64,000 nucleotides of DNA. Origin: an uncultured Victivallales bacterium. GTDB lineage: Bacteria; Verrucomicrobiota; Lentisphaeria; Oligosphaerales; JAFGRS01. Shown here in pieces: positions 53,358 to 63,853 of this stretch. The stretch spans positions 26,304 to 90,303 of the forward strand of contig CAILUI010000060.1 of the NCBI GenBank assembly GCA_903837355.1, given 5' to 3'. Position 1 is the stretch's first letter. The number at the start of each line of letters is the position of its first letter. The position numbers and the translations under genes were made by a program. The notes under the pieces were generated by a model. It searched no databases. It worked only from the letters and a program-made list of their open reading frames with translations, and had not been told where the DNA came from.

Positions 53358-56300
53358 ATGAAGCCAATGCTACTGCTTGCCAGCGCCGCGGCCCTGTCCG
53401 CGGGCCTTGCCGCTCAGGACACCGTGCCCCTGCGGCTCTCGACCACGGCCGTTCACAGCGCCACGGTGCGCGTCCTGGCGGACGGCGTCTGCGAGGTGCG
53501 CACCACGGGCGGCGATCCCTATGTGCTCTGCGAACGGCTCACGACCGGCTTCGACCACCGCCGACTCAGCGTCTTCGCCTTTGAGTACACGTGTTCGGAA
53601 GCGCTCGAGTTCTTCGAGGTGTTCCTCGGCAATCCCTTTGTGCCCGAGAACCACTATGGCAGCGGCCCCCTGCCCCCGGCGCCGGAATGGACGCGCTTTG
53701 CCGTGGATCTTGGCGCCCTGCCTGGCTCTGAGTGGGGCGAGGACGTGCGCGACTTCCGCATCGACTTCGGAGACCGCGGGGGCCGTGTCGTGCAGGTGCG
53801 GAACCTGCAGCTGCGGGCGCCGACGCCCGCCGAGATCCGGGCCGTGCAGGAACGTCAGGCTGCCGCCGCCGCCGCCCTCAAGGCCGTGCAGGAACGCGTC
53901 GAGAAGACCCTGATCGCGCCCGCTAAGATACCGGCTGCCGACAACGCCATCAGTGCCACCAGCAGCCTCGCCGACGCCGGTGGGCTCACCCTGATCAGCA
54001 TCGTCGGCCGTGACCTCGACCTGGTCACCCAGGTGGCCACCGGCGGCGGTGACGTGCCGCCCGCCGCCGCGCTGCCGCCGGCACTGGTCGTCGGCGAGGG
54101 CGAGAGCGAGGGGAACCATACGGTCATCCGCATCCTGAACCGCTATGGCCTATGCGAGGTGCAGTTTCTGGCCTATCCGGAGAGCGTGCGCGGCGGCGTG
54201 GCAGTCGCCGCCGGCCGCGCCGGGGACGGCCAACCGGTGATCGTCACCGCGCCGCTGACCGACGAGAGCGTGCGCGACCTCCGCCTTTTCGGACGTTACG
54301 GTAACCTCCTGGGTACGCTCCGCGTGGGCCCGGAACTGACACCGCCGTTCGTGATCGCTGTCGGGGACTTCCGCCGCAGCCTGGAGGGCGACGAGGTCGC
54401 GGTCGCAGCGCGCGCCGCCGGAGTCGGCCCGACCCCGGTGCGCCTCTACAGCCTCAGCGGCAGCCTGCTGCAGAGCTTCGAACTCCCGGCTACCGCCGTG
54501 GCCGGCGGCCGGCTCTGCCTGTCCGCGGCACCCAGCCCCGGCGGCGCCACGCACCTGCTCGCCTACGCCGAGGGCTCGACCACCTTCCGCCGGCTCGACA
54601 CCGAACTCGGCACGACCACGGTCCACGAGGCCGGACTGAGCCCCGATTGCACCGGTGTCTTTGCCTCGGCCGTCGCGGCGCAGCCGCTGGCGGCAACTTG
54701 TCGCGAGCCGCTGCACTCGAGCCTCGTACGCCTGGGCGACGCCGGTCCGCCTGCACGTCAGGATGTGGGCACGCGGGAAAACCGCTTCTGGTTTACCACC
54801 GATGGAAAGTTCAGCTCTATCCCGCAAGGGCGCTACGTCCGCCACTCGCGCTTTGCCCATATCCGTACCGACTTCGCCAGCCCGATGGCCAGTACCCCGG
54901 ACTTCGCCAGGACGGACATCGAGTTCTGGACCGGCGAGCGCTTCGCCGGCTGGGTGGCGGCACGGCTGCAAAGCTACGACAGCGATCCGCCGACCTGCTG
55001 GGAGCCCTGCTTCACACACCGCTGGTTCTACGGCCAGGCCAAGACCTGGGCCGCCGCGCTCGACCCGGAGACTGGCCTGCCGAGCTATACCCTCGTCACC
55101 CGCGACAACGAAACCGGCACCTATGGCGAGTTCGGCGAGACCAAGAGCTTCGTCTCCGGTAGCTACGCTCCCGGGGTCACGCCGATCGACTGTTTCTACA
55201 CCTACCCGCAGCGCCGCTTTCTACAGGGGCTGGCCACGCGCTTCCGGGCGAATCCGGAGCATTTCGTGGCGGTCGAACCCAATCACGAGATGGAGATCAA
55301 TGCCGAGAGTCAGGAGACGCACGGCGACTACAACCCGAACATGATCCGTGCTTTCTACGGTTACCTCACCGGGCTCTACGGCGACTTGGATGGCATCAAC
55401 CGCGTCTTCGGCACCGCCTTCTCCCCGGCGCGCTTCGATGCACCTCGCAATCTGCGGCGCGGAACCTGGGATGCCTATGCGACCGGCAATCCCTACTACC
55501 TGGTCTGGATGCGCTTCCTCAACTACGTCATCTACCGGGTCGTGGCAGGAACCTACCGTGAAGCGTTGCTGGCCGGGTTCCCACCCGAAGCCATCAAGTG
55601 CCACCAGATCCCCGATCACTACGCGATCGCCAGCCTGACCGCGTTCAGCCGACCGGCACAACGCATCACCCCGATCGACTGGAACCTCAACGCCGGCGTC
55701 GGCTTCGGCTTCACCAAGTACGGCGTCTGGTTCAACCAGGAGCACAACTGCGTGCAAGGGCCGAACAGCTCCGGGTTTGACGGCATGGTGGTCGGGGAGT
55801 ATCAGTCGCTGACCCCCGATGCCGACGCGGCCTTCAAGCAGTTGGAGTACATGCAGTCACGGGGCGTGCAGTTCGTCCACTGCATGAACTGGCCAGACGG
55901 GCATGACCAAGGCTACAACCAGGCCCTGGCTACGGCGCTGCAGCGCCTGGTTGCCGCGGATCAGCCCCGACCCGGCCAGACCGGCGGCACCGGCGAGGTT
56001 CGGGCCGTACGCCAGGGAGATCGGGCCTACGATATCGTCAGCCTGGGCACACTCCCCGAGACCACCGGCCTGCTCAAGAGCGTCACCGCTACGGGCGCCT
56101 GGGAGGGAACCGTCTACGTCGTGCCCTTCCACGCTCGTGTCGAGGTCGAGACCCTGCTCGCCCGCGAGACCGCCGACCTGGCCGCCGAGTCGCTGCGCCT
56201 CGGGCCTTTCCCCGCCATCGATGCCGGGAACCTGATCGACTGCTCCTTCGCCGCCAAGTCCGCCGGCCCCGGCCAGCAGGCGCTGACCTTGCGCCTCTAC

Positions 56301-56585
56301 CACCACGGGGTCGAGTTGCCGGCGCAGGCGCTGGTCCTCCCGGTGGGGCCGGAGTGGCGGCAGGCGCGGCTCCTGGTACGGGTGCAGATGGACCTCGATG
56401 ACCTGGCCCTCGAACTGGGCTCGGGCGATGGTCGCCACGGCACCTGGCGGCAGGGGCACATCGCCCTGCAGAACCTCAGCGTCGTGCGCCACAGCGAGAA
56501 GACTGCCAAGTTGAAGAAGGGCGTGCTGGCGGGCGAGCGCCACACCGGCGGGGTGCGTTTCGATGTGCTGCCAGAGGTGCCGTGA
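53358..56585 (+). CDS. Secreted glycosidase-like protein with GH42-like TIM-barrel features
   Basis: MKPMLLLASAAALSAGLAAQ signal peptide; VEPNHEMEINAESQETHGDYNPNMIRAFYGYLTGLYGDLDGINRVFGTAF. Confidence 0.55.
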   Translation: MKPMLLLASAAALSAGLAAQDTVPLRLSTTAVHSATVRVLADGVCEVRTTGGDPYVLCERLTTGFDHRRLSVFAFEYTCSEALEFFEVFLGNPFVPENHYGSGPLPPAPEWTRFAVDLGALPGSEWGEDVRDFRIDFGDRGGRVVQVRNLQLRAPTPAEIRAVQERQAAAAAALKAVQERVEKTLIAPAKIPAADNAISATSSLADAGGLTLISIVGRDLDLVTQVATGGGDVPPAAALPPALVVGEGESEGNHTVIRILNRYGLCEVQFLAYPESVRGGVAVAAGRAGDGQPVIVTAPLTDESVRDLRLFGRYGNLLGTLRVGPELTPPFVIAVGDFRRSLEGDEVAVAARAAGVGPTPVRLYSLSGSLLQSFELPATAVAGGRLCLSAAPSPGGATHLLAYAEGSTTFRRLDTELGTTTVHEAGLSPDCTGVFASAVAAQPLAATCREPLHSSLVRLGDAGPPARQDVGTRENRFWFTTDGKFSSIPQGRYVRHSRFAHIRTDFASPMASTPDFARTDIEFWTGERFAGWVAARLQSYDSDPPTCWEPCFTHRWFYGQAKTWAAALDPETGLPSYTLVTRDNETGTYGEFGETKSFVSGSYAPGVTPIDCFYTYPQRRFLQGLATRFRANPEHFVAVEPNHEMEINAESQETHGDYNPNMIRAFYGYLTGLYGDLDGINRVFGTAFSPARFDAPRNLRRGTWDAYATGNPYYLVWMRFLNYVIYRVVAGTYREALLAGFPPEAIKCHQIPDHYAIASLTAFSRPAQRITPIDWNLNAGVGFGFTKYGVWFNQEHNCVQGPNSSGFDGMVVGEYQSLTPDADAAFKQLEYMQSRGVQFVHCMNWPDGHDQGYNQALATALQRLVAADQPRPGQTGGTGEVRAVRQGDRAYDIVSLGTLPETTGLLKSVTATGAWEGTVYVVPFHARVEVETLLARETADLAAESLRLGPFPAIDAGNLIDCSFAAKSAGPGQQALTLRLYHHGVELPAQALVLPVGPEWRQARLLVRVQMDLDDLALELGSGDGRHGTWRQGHIALQNLSVVRHSEKTAKLKKGVLAGERHTGGVRFDVLPEVP

Positions 56586-56600
56586 GGGTCAGCGCCCGCG

Positions 56601-57332
56601 TCAGGCCAACGCGTAGAGCCGGTTCACGGTGGTCAGCGTGACGCGCTGCGAGTAGTGGTGGATCCGGGTGGTCGCGTCCAGCGCTGGCGCCCCGGCGCCC
56701 ACCGCGGTGGGGACCTCCACGACGACGTCCGCAAAATGCGGCACATTAAAGGCTACAAAGGCCAGCGCAATACTGTCCACCAGGCGCTCGGGACGGCGGC
56801 TCAGATCGGCGAAGAGAACCGGGCCGGTGTCGACCTGGTAGGCCTGGCGCTGCCGGTTGGTGTTGAGCGTCTTGACGGGGTACTCGATGATGGCGCGCAG
56901 ACCGCTGGCGGCGTCGCTGTACTCAGTCTGGGCCACGATCGGACGCATGGCGTGCGTCGCCTGGATCACCGCCTCGGTGGAATGCAGCTCCTCGACCCCG
57001 GCGCCCTCGAGCAGATGGTAGATTTGCCCGGCCCACAGGTCACGACTCAGGGGACAACTGCGGTAGTTCGGGTTCAACCAGGCCTTGCGACGGTAGATCA
57101 GGCTGTACTCGGGACCGAACACGGGCAGGAAGTCGTAGTTGTCCTCGTAGAAGAGGTTCCGTTCGGCGAACGTGTCCTCGCTCTTGCAGGAGGCGCACTG
57201 CACGTAGTCCTCGCTGAGTCCCTGCTGCGCATCGATGATGCGGGTACGGGACTCAACCCAGAAGCGCACCTCGTTCTCCGGCCATCTTCCCAGAATGAAC
57301 GATCGCCCGTAGTCCAAGGGTTGCAGACTCAT
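56601..57332 (-). CDS. Hypothetical protein
   Basis: 243-aa ORF; includes C-x-x-C pair (QCASCKSED); no family recognised. Confidence 0.5.
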   Translation of the reverse strand: MSLQPLDYGRSFILGRWPENEVRFWVESRTRIIDAQQGLSEDYVQCASCKSEDTFAERNLFYEDNYDFLPVFGPEYSLIYRRKAWLNPNYRSCPLSRDLWAGQIYHLLEGAGVEELHSTEAVIQATHAMRPIVAQTEYSDAASGLRAIIEYPVKTLNTNRQRQAYQVDTGPVLFADLSRRPERLVDSIALAFVAFNVPHFADVVVEVPTAVGAGAPALDATTRIHHYSQRVTLTTVNRLYALA

Positions 57333-57522
57333 TGGAGGTCTCCTCAGAACACGTCACTGAGCGCATGGACGCCGACTGCAGTCCACCCAATGTACCCGAC
57401 TGATGGCGGCGCGGCGAGTCCCGCGCCGACTTGACGCAGCAGCTTCGCTGAGCCACCGTAACAACGCCGGGGGCAAGGCGCCCCGGGCCCTGGTCGCGTG
57501 GTCGCTACAGGAGCCTCGGCAG

Positions 57523-60500
57523 ATGACGTCCGGCCGCCGCATCTCCCTCGCCCAGCCCTACGGCCGCCACCCGCGCCTCCTGCCGACCACAGTGCTCTGC
57601 CTGGCTCTGGCCCTGCGCGCCTTCGCGGCGCCCGCGGCCGGCAACGCCTCCCGACCGCTCGAACGCGTTTCACTGCAACTGAAATGGACGCATGCATTCC
57701 AGTTCGCCGGCTACTACGCCGCCTTGAGCAAAGGCTACTACCGCGAGGCCGGCCTCGACGTCGAGATCGTTGAGGCCAAACCCGGTGTTGACCCGGTCCG
57801 CAGTGTCCTCGCGGGGCGCGCTCAGTACGGGGTGGGAACCAGCAGCCTGCTGCTCGAGCGCAGCGCCGGCAAGCCCGTCGTGGCCCTGGCGGTGATCTTC
57901 CAGCACTCTCCGTACGTGCTGATCGCCCGACACGAGAACGCCACCCAGAACATCCATGACCTCAGCGGTAAACGCCTGATGCTGGAGCCGCAGTCCGACG
58001 AACTCCTCGCCTACCTCAAAGCCGAGGGTATCCCGCTGGACCGTATCACCCGCGTCGAGCACAGCTACGACCCACAGGACCTGATCGACGGCCGGGTGGA
58101 CGCGATCGCCGGCTACGTCACCAACCAACCCTACTCCCTCGACCGCGCCCAGTTTGCCTACCAGATCTACACGCCGCGCTCGGCAGGGATCGACTTCTAC
58201 GGCGACAACCTGTTCACCACGGAGCAGGAACTGCACGCGCACCCCGCCCGGGTCGACGCCTTCCGCACGGCCAGCCTGCGCGGCTGGCAGTACGCCATGG
58301 CGCAGCCGGACGAGATCGTGGATCTGATCCTCGCCGAGTACTCCCAGCGCCACTCCCGTGAGTACTTCCAGTTCGAGGCTCAGCAGATGGTCTCGCTGCT
58401 GCACCCGGAACTGATCGAGATTGGCTACATGTACCCCGGACGCTGGCGCCACATCGCCAGTACCTACGCCGACATCGGCATGCTGCGGACAGACGTCGAC
58501 CTCAGGGGCTTCCTCTATGACCCCCATCCGCCGCCGCCAGATCTGACTTGGTTGTACGTGCTGACGGGCGTGGCCACTGGGGTGCTCTCGATCGTACTGG
58601 GGGTGGCTGTCTATATCGGCCGGATCAACGCCCGGTTGCGCCGGGAGGTCACCGAGAGGAAGCAGGCGGAGGAGATCTCGCGGACAAGTACGGCCAGATT
58701 CCGCAGCTACTTCGAGTTGCCCCTGCATGGCATCGCCATCACCTCTCCCGAGAAGGGCTGGATCGAGGTCAATGACCAGCTCTGCGCGCTCCTGGGCTAC
58801 GCTCGCGAGGAGATCCTCCGCCTCACCTGGGCGGAAATGACCCACACTGACGACCTGGCCGCGGATGTGACGCAGTTTGAGCGTCTGTTGTCCGGCCAGA
58901 TTGGGCAGTACAGGCTCGACAAGCGCTTCATCCGCAAGGGCGGCGAGGCCGTCTGGACCACCATTTCCGTGGGCTGCGTACGAACGCCAGCCGGCGGCGT
59001 GGATCACGTCGTCTGTGTGATGGACGATATCAGCGCCCGCAGGCATGACGAGGAGGCACTGCGCCAGAGCGAGGAGCGCTTCGCAAAGGCCTTCCAGACC
59101 TCGCCCTACGTCATGACCATCACGCGCGCGGCAGACGGCAGATTCATCGAAGTCAATGCCGCGTTTACGGCGCTGACGGGCTTCCGGCACGATGAGGCCC
59201 TCGCCGACTCCTCGCTCGGGCTGAGGCTGTGGGCCAACGCGGACGACCGGCGGCGCGTGGTCGCCGCCCTGAGCGCCGGCGAGCCCGTGGTGAGCCAGGA
59301 GTTCCCCTTCCGAACCCGGACCGGGGCGGCCATCGCCGGCCTGCTCTCCGCGCAGGTGGTCCAACTGGGCCAGGAAGCCTGCATCCTCTCCAGCATTATC
59401 GACATCACGGAACGCAAACGGGCCGAGGCCGAGAAGGCGGTCCTCGAAGGGCGCTTGCAGGAGGCACAGAGGATGGAGTCGGTGGGGCGACTCGCCGGCG
59501 GCGTCGCGCATGAGTTCAATAACCAGCTCATGGGCATCATGAACTACGTCGAGCTCTGCCGGGACGAACTGCCGCCAGAGCACCCCAGCCGCAGCCACCT
59601 GGATGAGATCACCCACGACGCCCAGCACGCCGCGGATATCGCCCGACAACTCCTCGCTTTCGCCCGCAAACAGATCATCGCCCCCGAGATCCTGAACCTC
59701 AACGACGCCCTGGTGGGCATGTTCAAGATGCTGCGCCGCCTGCTGGGTGAGGATATCGAACTGCTCTGGATGCCGGGCGCCAGCCTCTGGCCCGTCAGAA
59801 TGGACCCCGGCCAGATCAACCAGATTATGCTCAACCTCTGCATCAACGCCCGCGATGCGATCGCCGGAGTCGGCACCATCACCATCGAAACGAACAACGT
59901 CACCCTCGATCTATCCCACCCTGCAGCGCACCCGGACGCCGCCGCGGGAGATTACGTGCTGCTGGCCATCCGCGACAGCGGCTGCGGCATGAGCCAGGAT
60001 GTACTCGCGCACCTCTTCGAGCCCTTCTTCACCACCAAAGAGGTGGGCAAAGGGACCGGCCTGGGGCTGGCCACTGTCCACGGGATTGTCAGCCAGAATG
60101 ACGGCCGCATCAGCGTCTGCAGCGAACCGGGCAAAGGAACGACCTTCAGGCTCTACCTGCCCAGGGCGACCGCGCCGGCCGACCCGGCAGCGCCCAGCCA
60201 GGACCCCAGCCGGACTGACCTGCCCCGTGGCACCGAGACCATCCTGCTGGCTGAAGACGAGAAATCCGTCCGCCTCACCACGCGGCGCTTCCTCGAACTG
60301 CTCGGCTACACCGTCATGGTGGCCGAGACGCCGGCGGAAGCACTACGCCTGGCAGCCGCCCACGCCGGCCCCATCCACCTGCTCATCACCGACGTGGTCA
60401 TGCCCAACATGAACGGCCGCGACCTGGCCAGGCAACTGGGTGAGGCCCGCTCCGGTATGAAATGCCTGTTCATGTCCGGCTACACGGCCAGCGTCACCAT

Positions 60501-60597
60501 GGCTCGCGGCGGACTGGACGCCGATGCGCCGTTTCTCGCCAAGCCGTTCTCGCGCCGCGAACTGGCGCGTACGGTCCGCAACGTCCTGGGTGCGTGA
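57523..60597 (+). CDS. Hybrid histidine kinase with periplasmic NMT1/THI5-like sensor domain, PAS x2, HisKA-HATPase, REC
   Basis: LQLKWTHAFQFAGYYAALSKGYYREAGLDVEIVEAKPGVDPVRSVLAGRAQYGVG; GGVAHEFNNQLMGI; GKGTGLGLATVHGIV; ILLAEDEKSVR…LLITDVVMPNMNG; ATG 57523. Confidence 0.9.
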   Translation: MTSGRRISLAQPYGRHPRLLPTTVLCLALALRAFAAPAAGNASRPLERVSLQLKWTHAFQFAGYYAALSKGYYREAGLDVEIVEAKPGVDPVRSVLAGRAQYGVGTSSLLLERSAGKPVVALAVIFQHSPYVLIARHENATQNIHDLSGKRLMLEPQSDELLAYLKAEGIPLDRITRVEHSYDPQDLIDGRVDAIAGYVTNQPYSLDRAQFAYQIYTPRSAGIDFYGDNLFTTEQELHAHPARVDAFRTASLRGWQYAMAQPDEIVDLILAEYSQRHSREYFQFEAQQMVSLLHPELIEIGYMYPGRWRHIASTYADIGMLRTDVDLRGFLYDPHPPPPDLTWLYVLTGVATGVLSIVLGVAVYIGRINARLRREVTERKQAEEISRTSTARFRSYFELPLHGIAITSPEKGWIEVNDQLCALLGYAREEILRLTWAEMTHTDDLAADVTQFERLLSGQIGQYRLDKRFIRKGGEAVWTTISVGCVRTPAGGVDHVVCVMDDISARRHDEEALRQSEERFAKAFQTSPYVMTITRAADGRFIEVNAAFTALTGFRHDEALADSSLGLRLWANADDRRRVVAALSAGEPVVSQEFPFRTRTGAAIAGLLSAQVVQLGQEACILSSIIDITERKRAEAEKAVLEGRLQEAQRMESVGRLAGGVAHEFNNQLMGIMNYVELCRDELPPEHPSRSHLDEITHDAQHAADIARQLLAFARKQIIAPEILNLNDALVGMFKMLRRLLGEDIELLWMPGASLWPVRMDPGQINQIMLNLCINARDAIAGVGTITIETNNVTLDLSHPAAHPDAAAGDYVLLAIRDSGCGMSQDVLAHLFEPFFTTKEVGKGTGLGLATVHGIVSQNDGRISVCSEPGKGTTFRLYLPRATAPADPAAPSQDPSRTDLPRGTETILLAEDEKSVRLTTRRFLELLGYTVMVAETPAEALRLAAAHAGPIHLLITDVVMPNMNGRDLARQLGEARSGMKCLFMSGYTASVTMARGGLDADAPFLAKPFSRRELARTVRNVLGA

Positions 60598-60614
60598 GCC
60601 CGCCTCCGGACCGG

Positions 60615-61286
60615 CTACGCCCCGTACAGGGCGCGGTAGGCGTCGATGCGGGCCTTGAGCGCATCATCCAGGACAACCCGGCCGTCGAGGGGCCGGTTGT
60701 GCAGATGCTCGACCACGTCGGCCAAGGTGACGATGGCACAGGCCGGCATCCCGTAAGCCTCCTGGACTTCCTGTAAGGCGCTGCGCTCGCCGGTGCCCTT
60801 CTCCATGCGGTCGACACCGACGAGCAGGCCGGCCAGTCTGATCCTGGCCGCCGCCTGTAGTAGCGGCACGGTCTCGCGGATGGACGTGCCCGCCGTGATC
60901 ACATCCTCAACGATCAGGACCCGCTCCCCGTCCCGCAGTTTGTGCCCGACCAGAGCGCCGCCCTCGCCATGGTCCTTCGCCTCCTTGCGGTTGAAGCAGT
61001 ACGCCACCTCCCGGCCGTGACACGAGGCCAGGGCGATCGCCGCTCCGACCGCGAGCGGAATACCCTTGTAGGCCGGACCGAAGAGGACATCGAAATCGGC
61101 ACCAAAGCGGGCCACCATCGCCTGGGCGTAGAACTCACCCAGGCGCCGCGCCTGCTCACCGGTCCGGTAGTTTCCGGTGTTGATGAAGAAGGGCGTGCGG
61201 CGACCACTCTTGGTGACGAAATCCCCGAAGGTCAACACCCCCGAAGCCACCATGAACTCGATGAACTCGCGCTGGTAATCCTGCAC
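60615..61286 (-). CDS. pyrE: Orotate phosphoribosyltransferase
   Basis: VLFGPAYKGIPLAVGAAIA, ERVLIVEDVITAGTSIRET; GTG start at 61286 with AGGAGG upstream. Confidence 0.93.
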   Translation of the reverse strand: MQDYQREFIEFMVASGVLTFGDFVTKSGRRTPFFINTGNYRTGEQARRLGEFYAQAMVARFGADFDVLFGPAYKGIPLAVGAAIALASCHGREVAYCFNRKEAKDHGEGGALVGHKLRDGERVLIVEDVITAGTSIRETVPLLQAAARIRLAGLLVGVDRMEKGTGERSALQEVQEAYGMPACAIVTLADVVEHLHNRPLDGRVVLDDALKARIDAYRALYGA

Positions 61287-61299
61287 GGCTGGCCTCCTC

Positions 61300-63654
61300 C
61301 TAGAGCTCGTAGACCTGCACCGCGAGCGGCCCGACCGCACCGCTGAGCTTAGCCGCCTGCACACTCAGACCGCCGGGACGGCTCGGAAACAGGTTGACAG
61401 CCGGACCCGTCACCCCCGCCGGCAGGGCGAGGGCGACGTCACGGCTCTCGCTAGGCGCCGAACTGACGACGCACACCACCGTCTTGCCGGCCAGCGTCCA
61501 GGCGCCGGCGTAGACATCCTTGAAGCCGGTTTCAAGCCGCACCCGCCGGCCATCAAGCAACCACGGCTCCAGACGCTTGATCTCCGCCGGCAGACCTGTC
61601 ATCTGGGCCCAAAGTTCGGGCTGTTTGGCCATGTCGAAGCCGGGATCGCGGAAGGTGTAGTAGAGGACGCCTTTGGCCCCGGCCAGCAGCGCCAGGTAGG
61701 TCATGTTCCGCACCTGTGCGAAGGTCGGTACGACCCAAGGCCCGCTACCGGGTTTGCCGTCGTAGCCGAAGCACTGCAGAATCGCCCAGATCGGCCGCCC
61801 GTACTTCCCGGCCTCAGTCTGGGCCCGCGTCAACAGCGCGTACACATCGTCCGTGGTGGCCGTCGCACTGGTGATCGGGTAAGGGTCAGGAGCGATCACC
61901 TCCGCGGCTTCCACGTAACGGCTGTACTTCTGCGGCTGGCACAGGGTCATGAACGTAGGCACGCCGGAATCCCAGTCCTTGATGCTGTTGTGACGCTCCA
62001 GCATCGTTCGCGGCGCCACGCCCTGCCCATCCGGCTCATCGCCAGGGTTCCAGGCCAGCACCGGCGACCGCTCCCGATAGCGCGTGATGGCCTGCTGCAT
62101 GTCGACGCCGAACTCGGTGATGACCTTCATCTTGAGTTGCTCGGCAGCCGCCAGGAAGGGGTCCCACTCGTCGATCTGCTTGAGGCTGGCATGCACGGTG
62201 TTGAAGCCGCCGGCAGCCACCGTCTGCAGAAACTCGAGGCGGTCCGCTGCCGTGAAGCTCCAGGAGACATGGTACCACCCGAAGGGGAAGAAGGGCGTGC
62301 CCGCAATCAGAGCCGTGCCATCCTCGGGACGGATCATGACCCGGGGTTCGGGGTGCGTGGTAATAGGCTGCTCGACCTCGCCCAGTACCGTGTCGCCTTG
62401 CCGCAACCGTAGCGTGACCGTATGGACGCCCGGCACCAGGGCCGCCAACTCAACGGCGGCACTCATCTGCGGCGTCAGGGCCGCCAGACTCAGCGCCAGC
62501 CGGCCGTCCACCAGCAACTCCGCCCGGCACTGCGCCAGCACCGTCCCCGCCTCCGGAGCGAAGCCGAGATCAACCGGCACCTGTTTGTGCCACGGGTAAA
62601 AATGACGGTTTCCCAGCGCCAGACTCAGCATCGGCGGGACGCTCTGCTTCTGCTCGAACACCAAGGGCGCCGCCGCGCCGGAACTGAGCTCGATGCTGAA
62701 GACGACATCGCCGCGCGTCGCCAGCCGGTAGGGCAGCTCAAGGCGTGCCTCGGCCCCGGCCGCGGCGCTCGCCGAGACCGGCCCCAGCCGCAGCGGCGCC
62801 GCCCCGGTCGGGGTGATGACCGCACTCAGGGCGTACGTCGCCGCCGCGCCGGACTGGTTCCGCAGGCCGACCGCCAACGTGTGCTCGCCGGGGACGGCAA
62901 CGCCCAACTGCAGCGCGGTCAAGGCGACCCCGGCGCGCAAGCCCTGGCCGTGCAGCCACAGATTCTGCAGCAACCCGCCGAGAACGGGCGTATCAACCGC
63001 GCCCTGGAACGAGTAGTAGCTAGTCGCCAGTAGACAGCCCTTACCGACATCGCGCGTGACCAACAGGCTCTTGCCATCGGCGCAGGTAACCAGACTGGTC
63101 CACGCCGGTGTCCAGGACTCCAGGTGGGCCCAGAGGTTAGTCTTGCCGGCGAGCAACGGCGGCAACTCGGTCGGCACGTGCAACAGCGGACTGGTGGCGG
63201 CGAAGACCATCCGTTCGGGATCGTCCTTGTCGCGCCGGTGAAAGGCGCACTCGGTGCTGCTCAGGGCGTAGTCCGGACCCAGGCCGTTGACCCACTGATT
63301 CAGCACCTGGCCGTAGCTCGCGTCCGTGATCAGCAGCAAACCGCCGCGCTCCAGGAAGCCCAACCAGGCATCCTTGTACGCCGCCATGTCCACCGCATTC
63401 TCGTAGTTGCCGACACCGGCGGAGATGACTAGGTCAAACTCCCCGAGCCGCGGCACCAGGTCGGCAACCCGCGTGTTCTCGAACTTCTCAAAGGCCCAAC
63501 CCAAGGCCGTGAGGTGCGGATCCATCTCGCCGCGGAAGGCATAGCCGCCCCAGGCCGAGTAGAGCACCGCCACCCGCGGCGCTGCCGAAACCCCGCAAGA
63601 GACGAGAATAAGAGTAGCTATAATGCTACGCAGAAATTCTTTATGCATGATCAT
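61300..63654 (-). CDS. Secreted protein with GATase/ThuA-like N-terminus and TIM-barrel glycosidase-like domain
   Basis: Signal peptide; FFPFGWYHVSWSFTAADRLEFLQTVAAGGFNTVHAS, AWNPGDEPDGQG. Confidence 0.65.
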   Translation of the reverse strand: MIMHKEFLRSIIATLILVSCGVSAAPRVAVLYSAWGGYAFRGEMDPHLTALGWAFEKFENTRVADLVPRLGEFDLVISAGVGNYENAVDMAAYKDAWLGFLERGGLLLITDASYGQVLNQWVNGLGPDYALSSTECAFHRRDKDDPERMVFAATSPLLHVPTELPPLLAGKTNLWAHLESWTPAWTSLVTCADGKSLLVTRDVGKGCLLATSYYSFQGAVDTPVLGGLLQNLWLHGQGLRAGVALTALQLGVAVPGEHTLAVGLRNQSGAAATYALSAVITPTGAAPLRLGPVSASAAAGAEARLELPYRLATRGDVVFSIELSSGAAAPLVFEQKQSVPPMLSLALGNRHFYPWHKQVPVDLGFAPEAGTVLAQCRAELLVDGRLALSLAALTPQMSAAVELAALVPGVHTVTLRLRQGDTVLGEVEQPITTHPEPRVMIRPEDGTALIAGTPFFPFGWYHVSWSFTAADRLEFLQTVAAGGFNTVHASLKQIDEWDPFLAAAEQLKMKVITEFGVDMQQAITRYRERSPVLAWNPGDEPDGQGVAPRTMLERHNSIKDWDSGVPTFMTLCQPQKYSRYVEAAEVIAPDPYPITSATATTDDVYALLTRAQTEAGKYGRPIWAILQCFGYDGKPGSGPWVVPTFAQVRNMTYLALLAGAKGVLYYTFRDPGFDMAKQPELWAQMTGLPAEIKRLEPWLLDGRRVRLETGFKDVYAGAWTLAGKTVVCVVSSAPSESRDVALALPAGVTGPAVNLFPSRPGGLSVQAAKLSGAVGPLAVQVYEL

Positions 63655-63820
63655 CTACCTTATCCTAGAGGAGCCACTGAACGCCACCACACTGTAACCC
63701 CACAGAGAAGGTTGGCGAGGCGCCCCAGGACGTCGCCATGGCTGTTTGAAGACAGCGTCTCCCGCCGGCTCTCGCAGCCTGCCGCAATGTCCTTGGGCAT
63801 CCCCTTCCTGTATGAGACTT

Positions 63821-63853
63821 GACGGCGATCTTCGTTCAGAGTTCAGCCTTGAG
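63821..63853 (+). repeat. 33-bp dispersed repeat, copy 2
   Basis: GACGGCGATCTTCGTTCAGAGTTCAGCCTTGAG, 31/33 identical to 25997-26029. Confidence 0.85.

Noticed and set aside
57670-59649. 659-aa minus-strand ORF
   Set aside because: Antisense shadow of the hybrid histidine kinase
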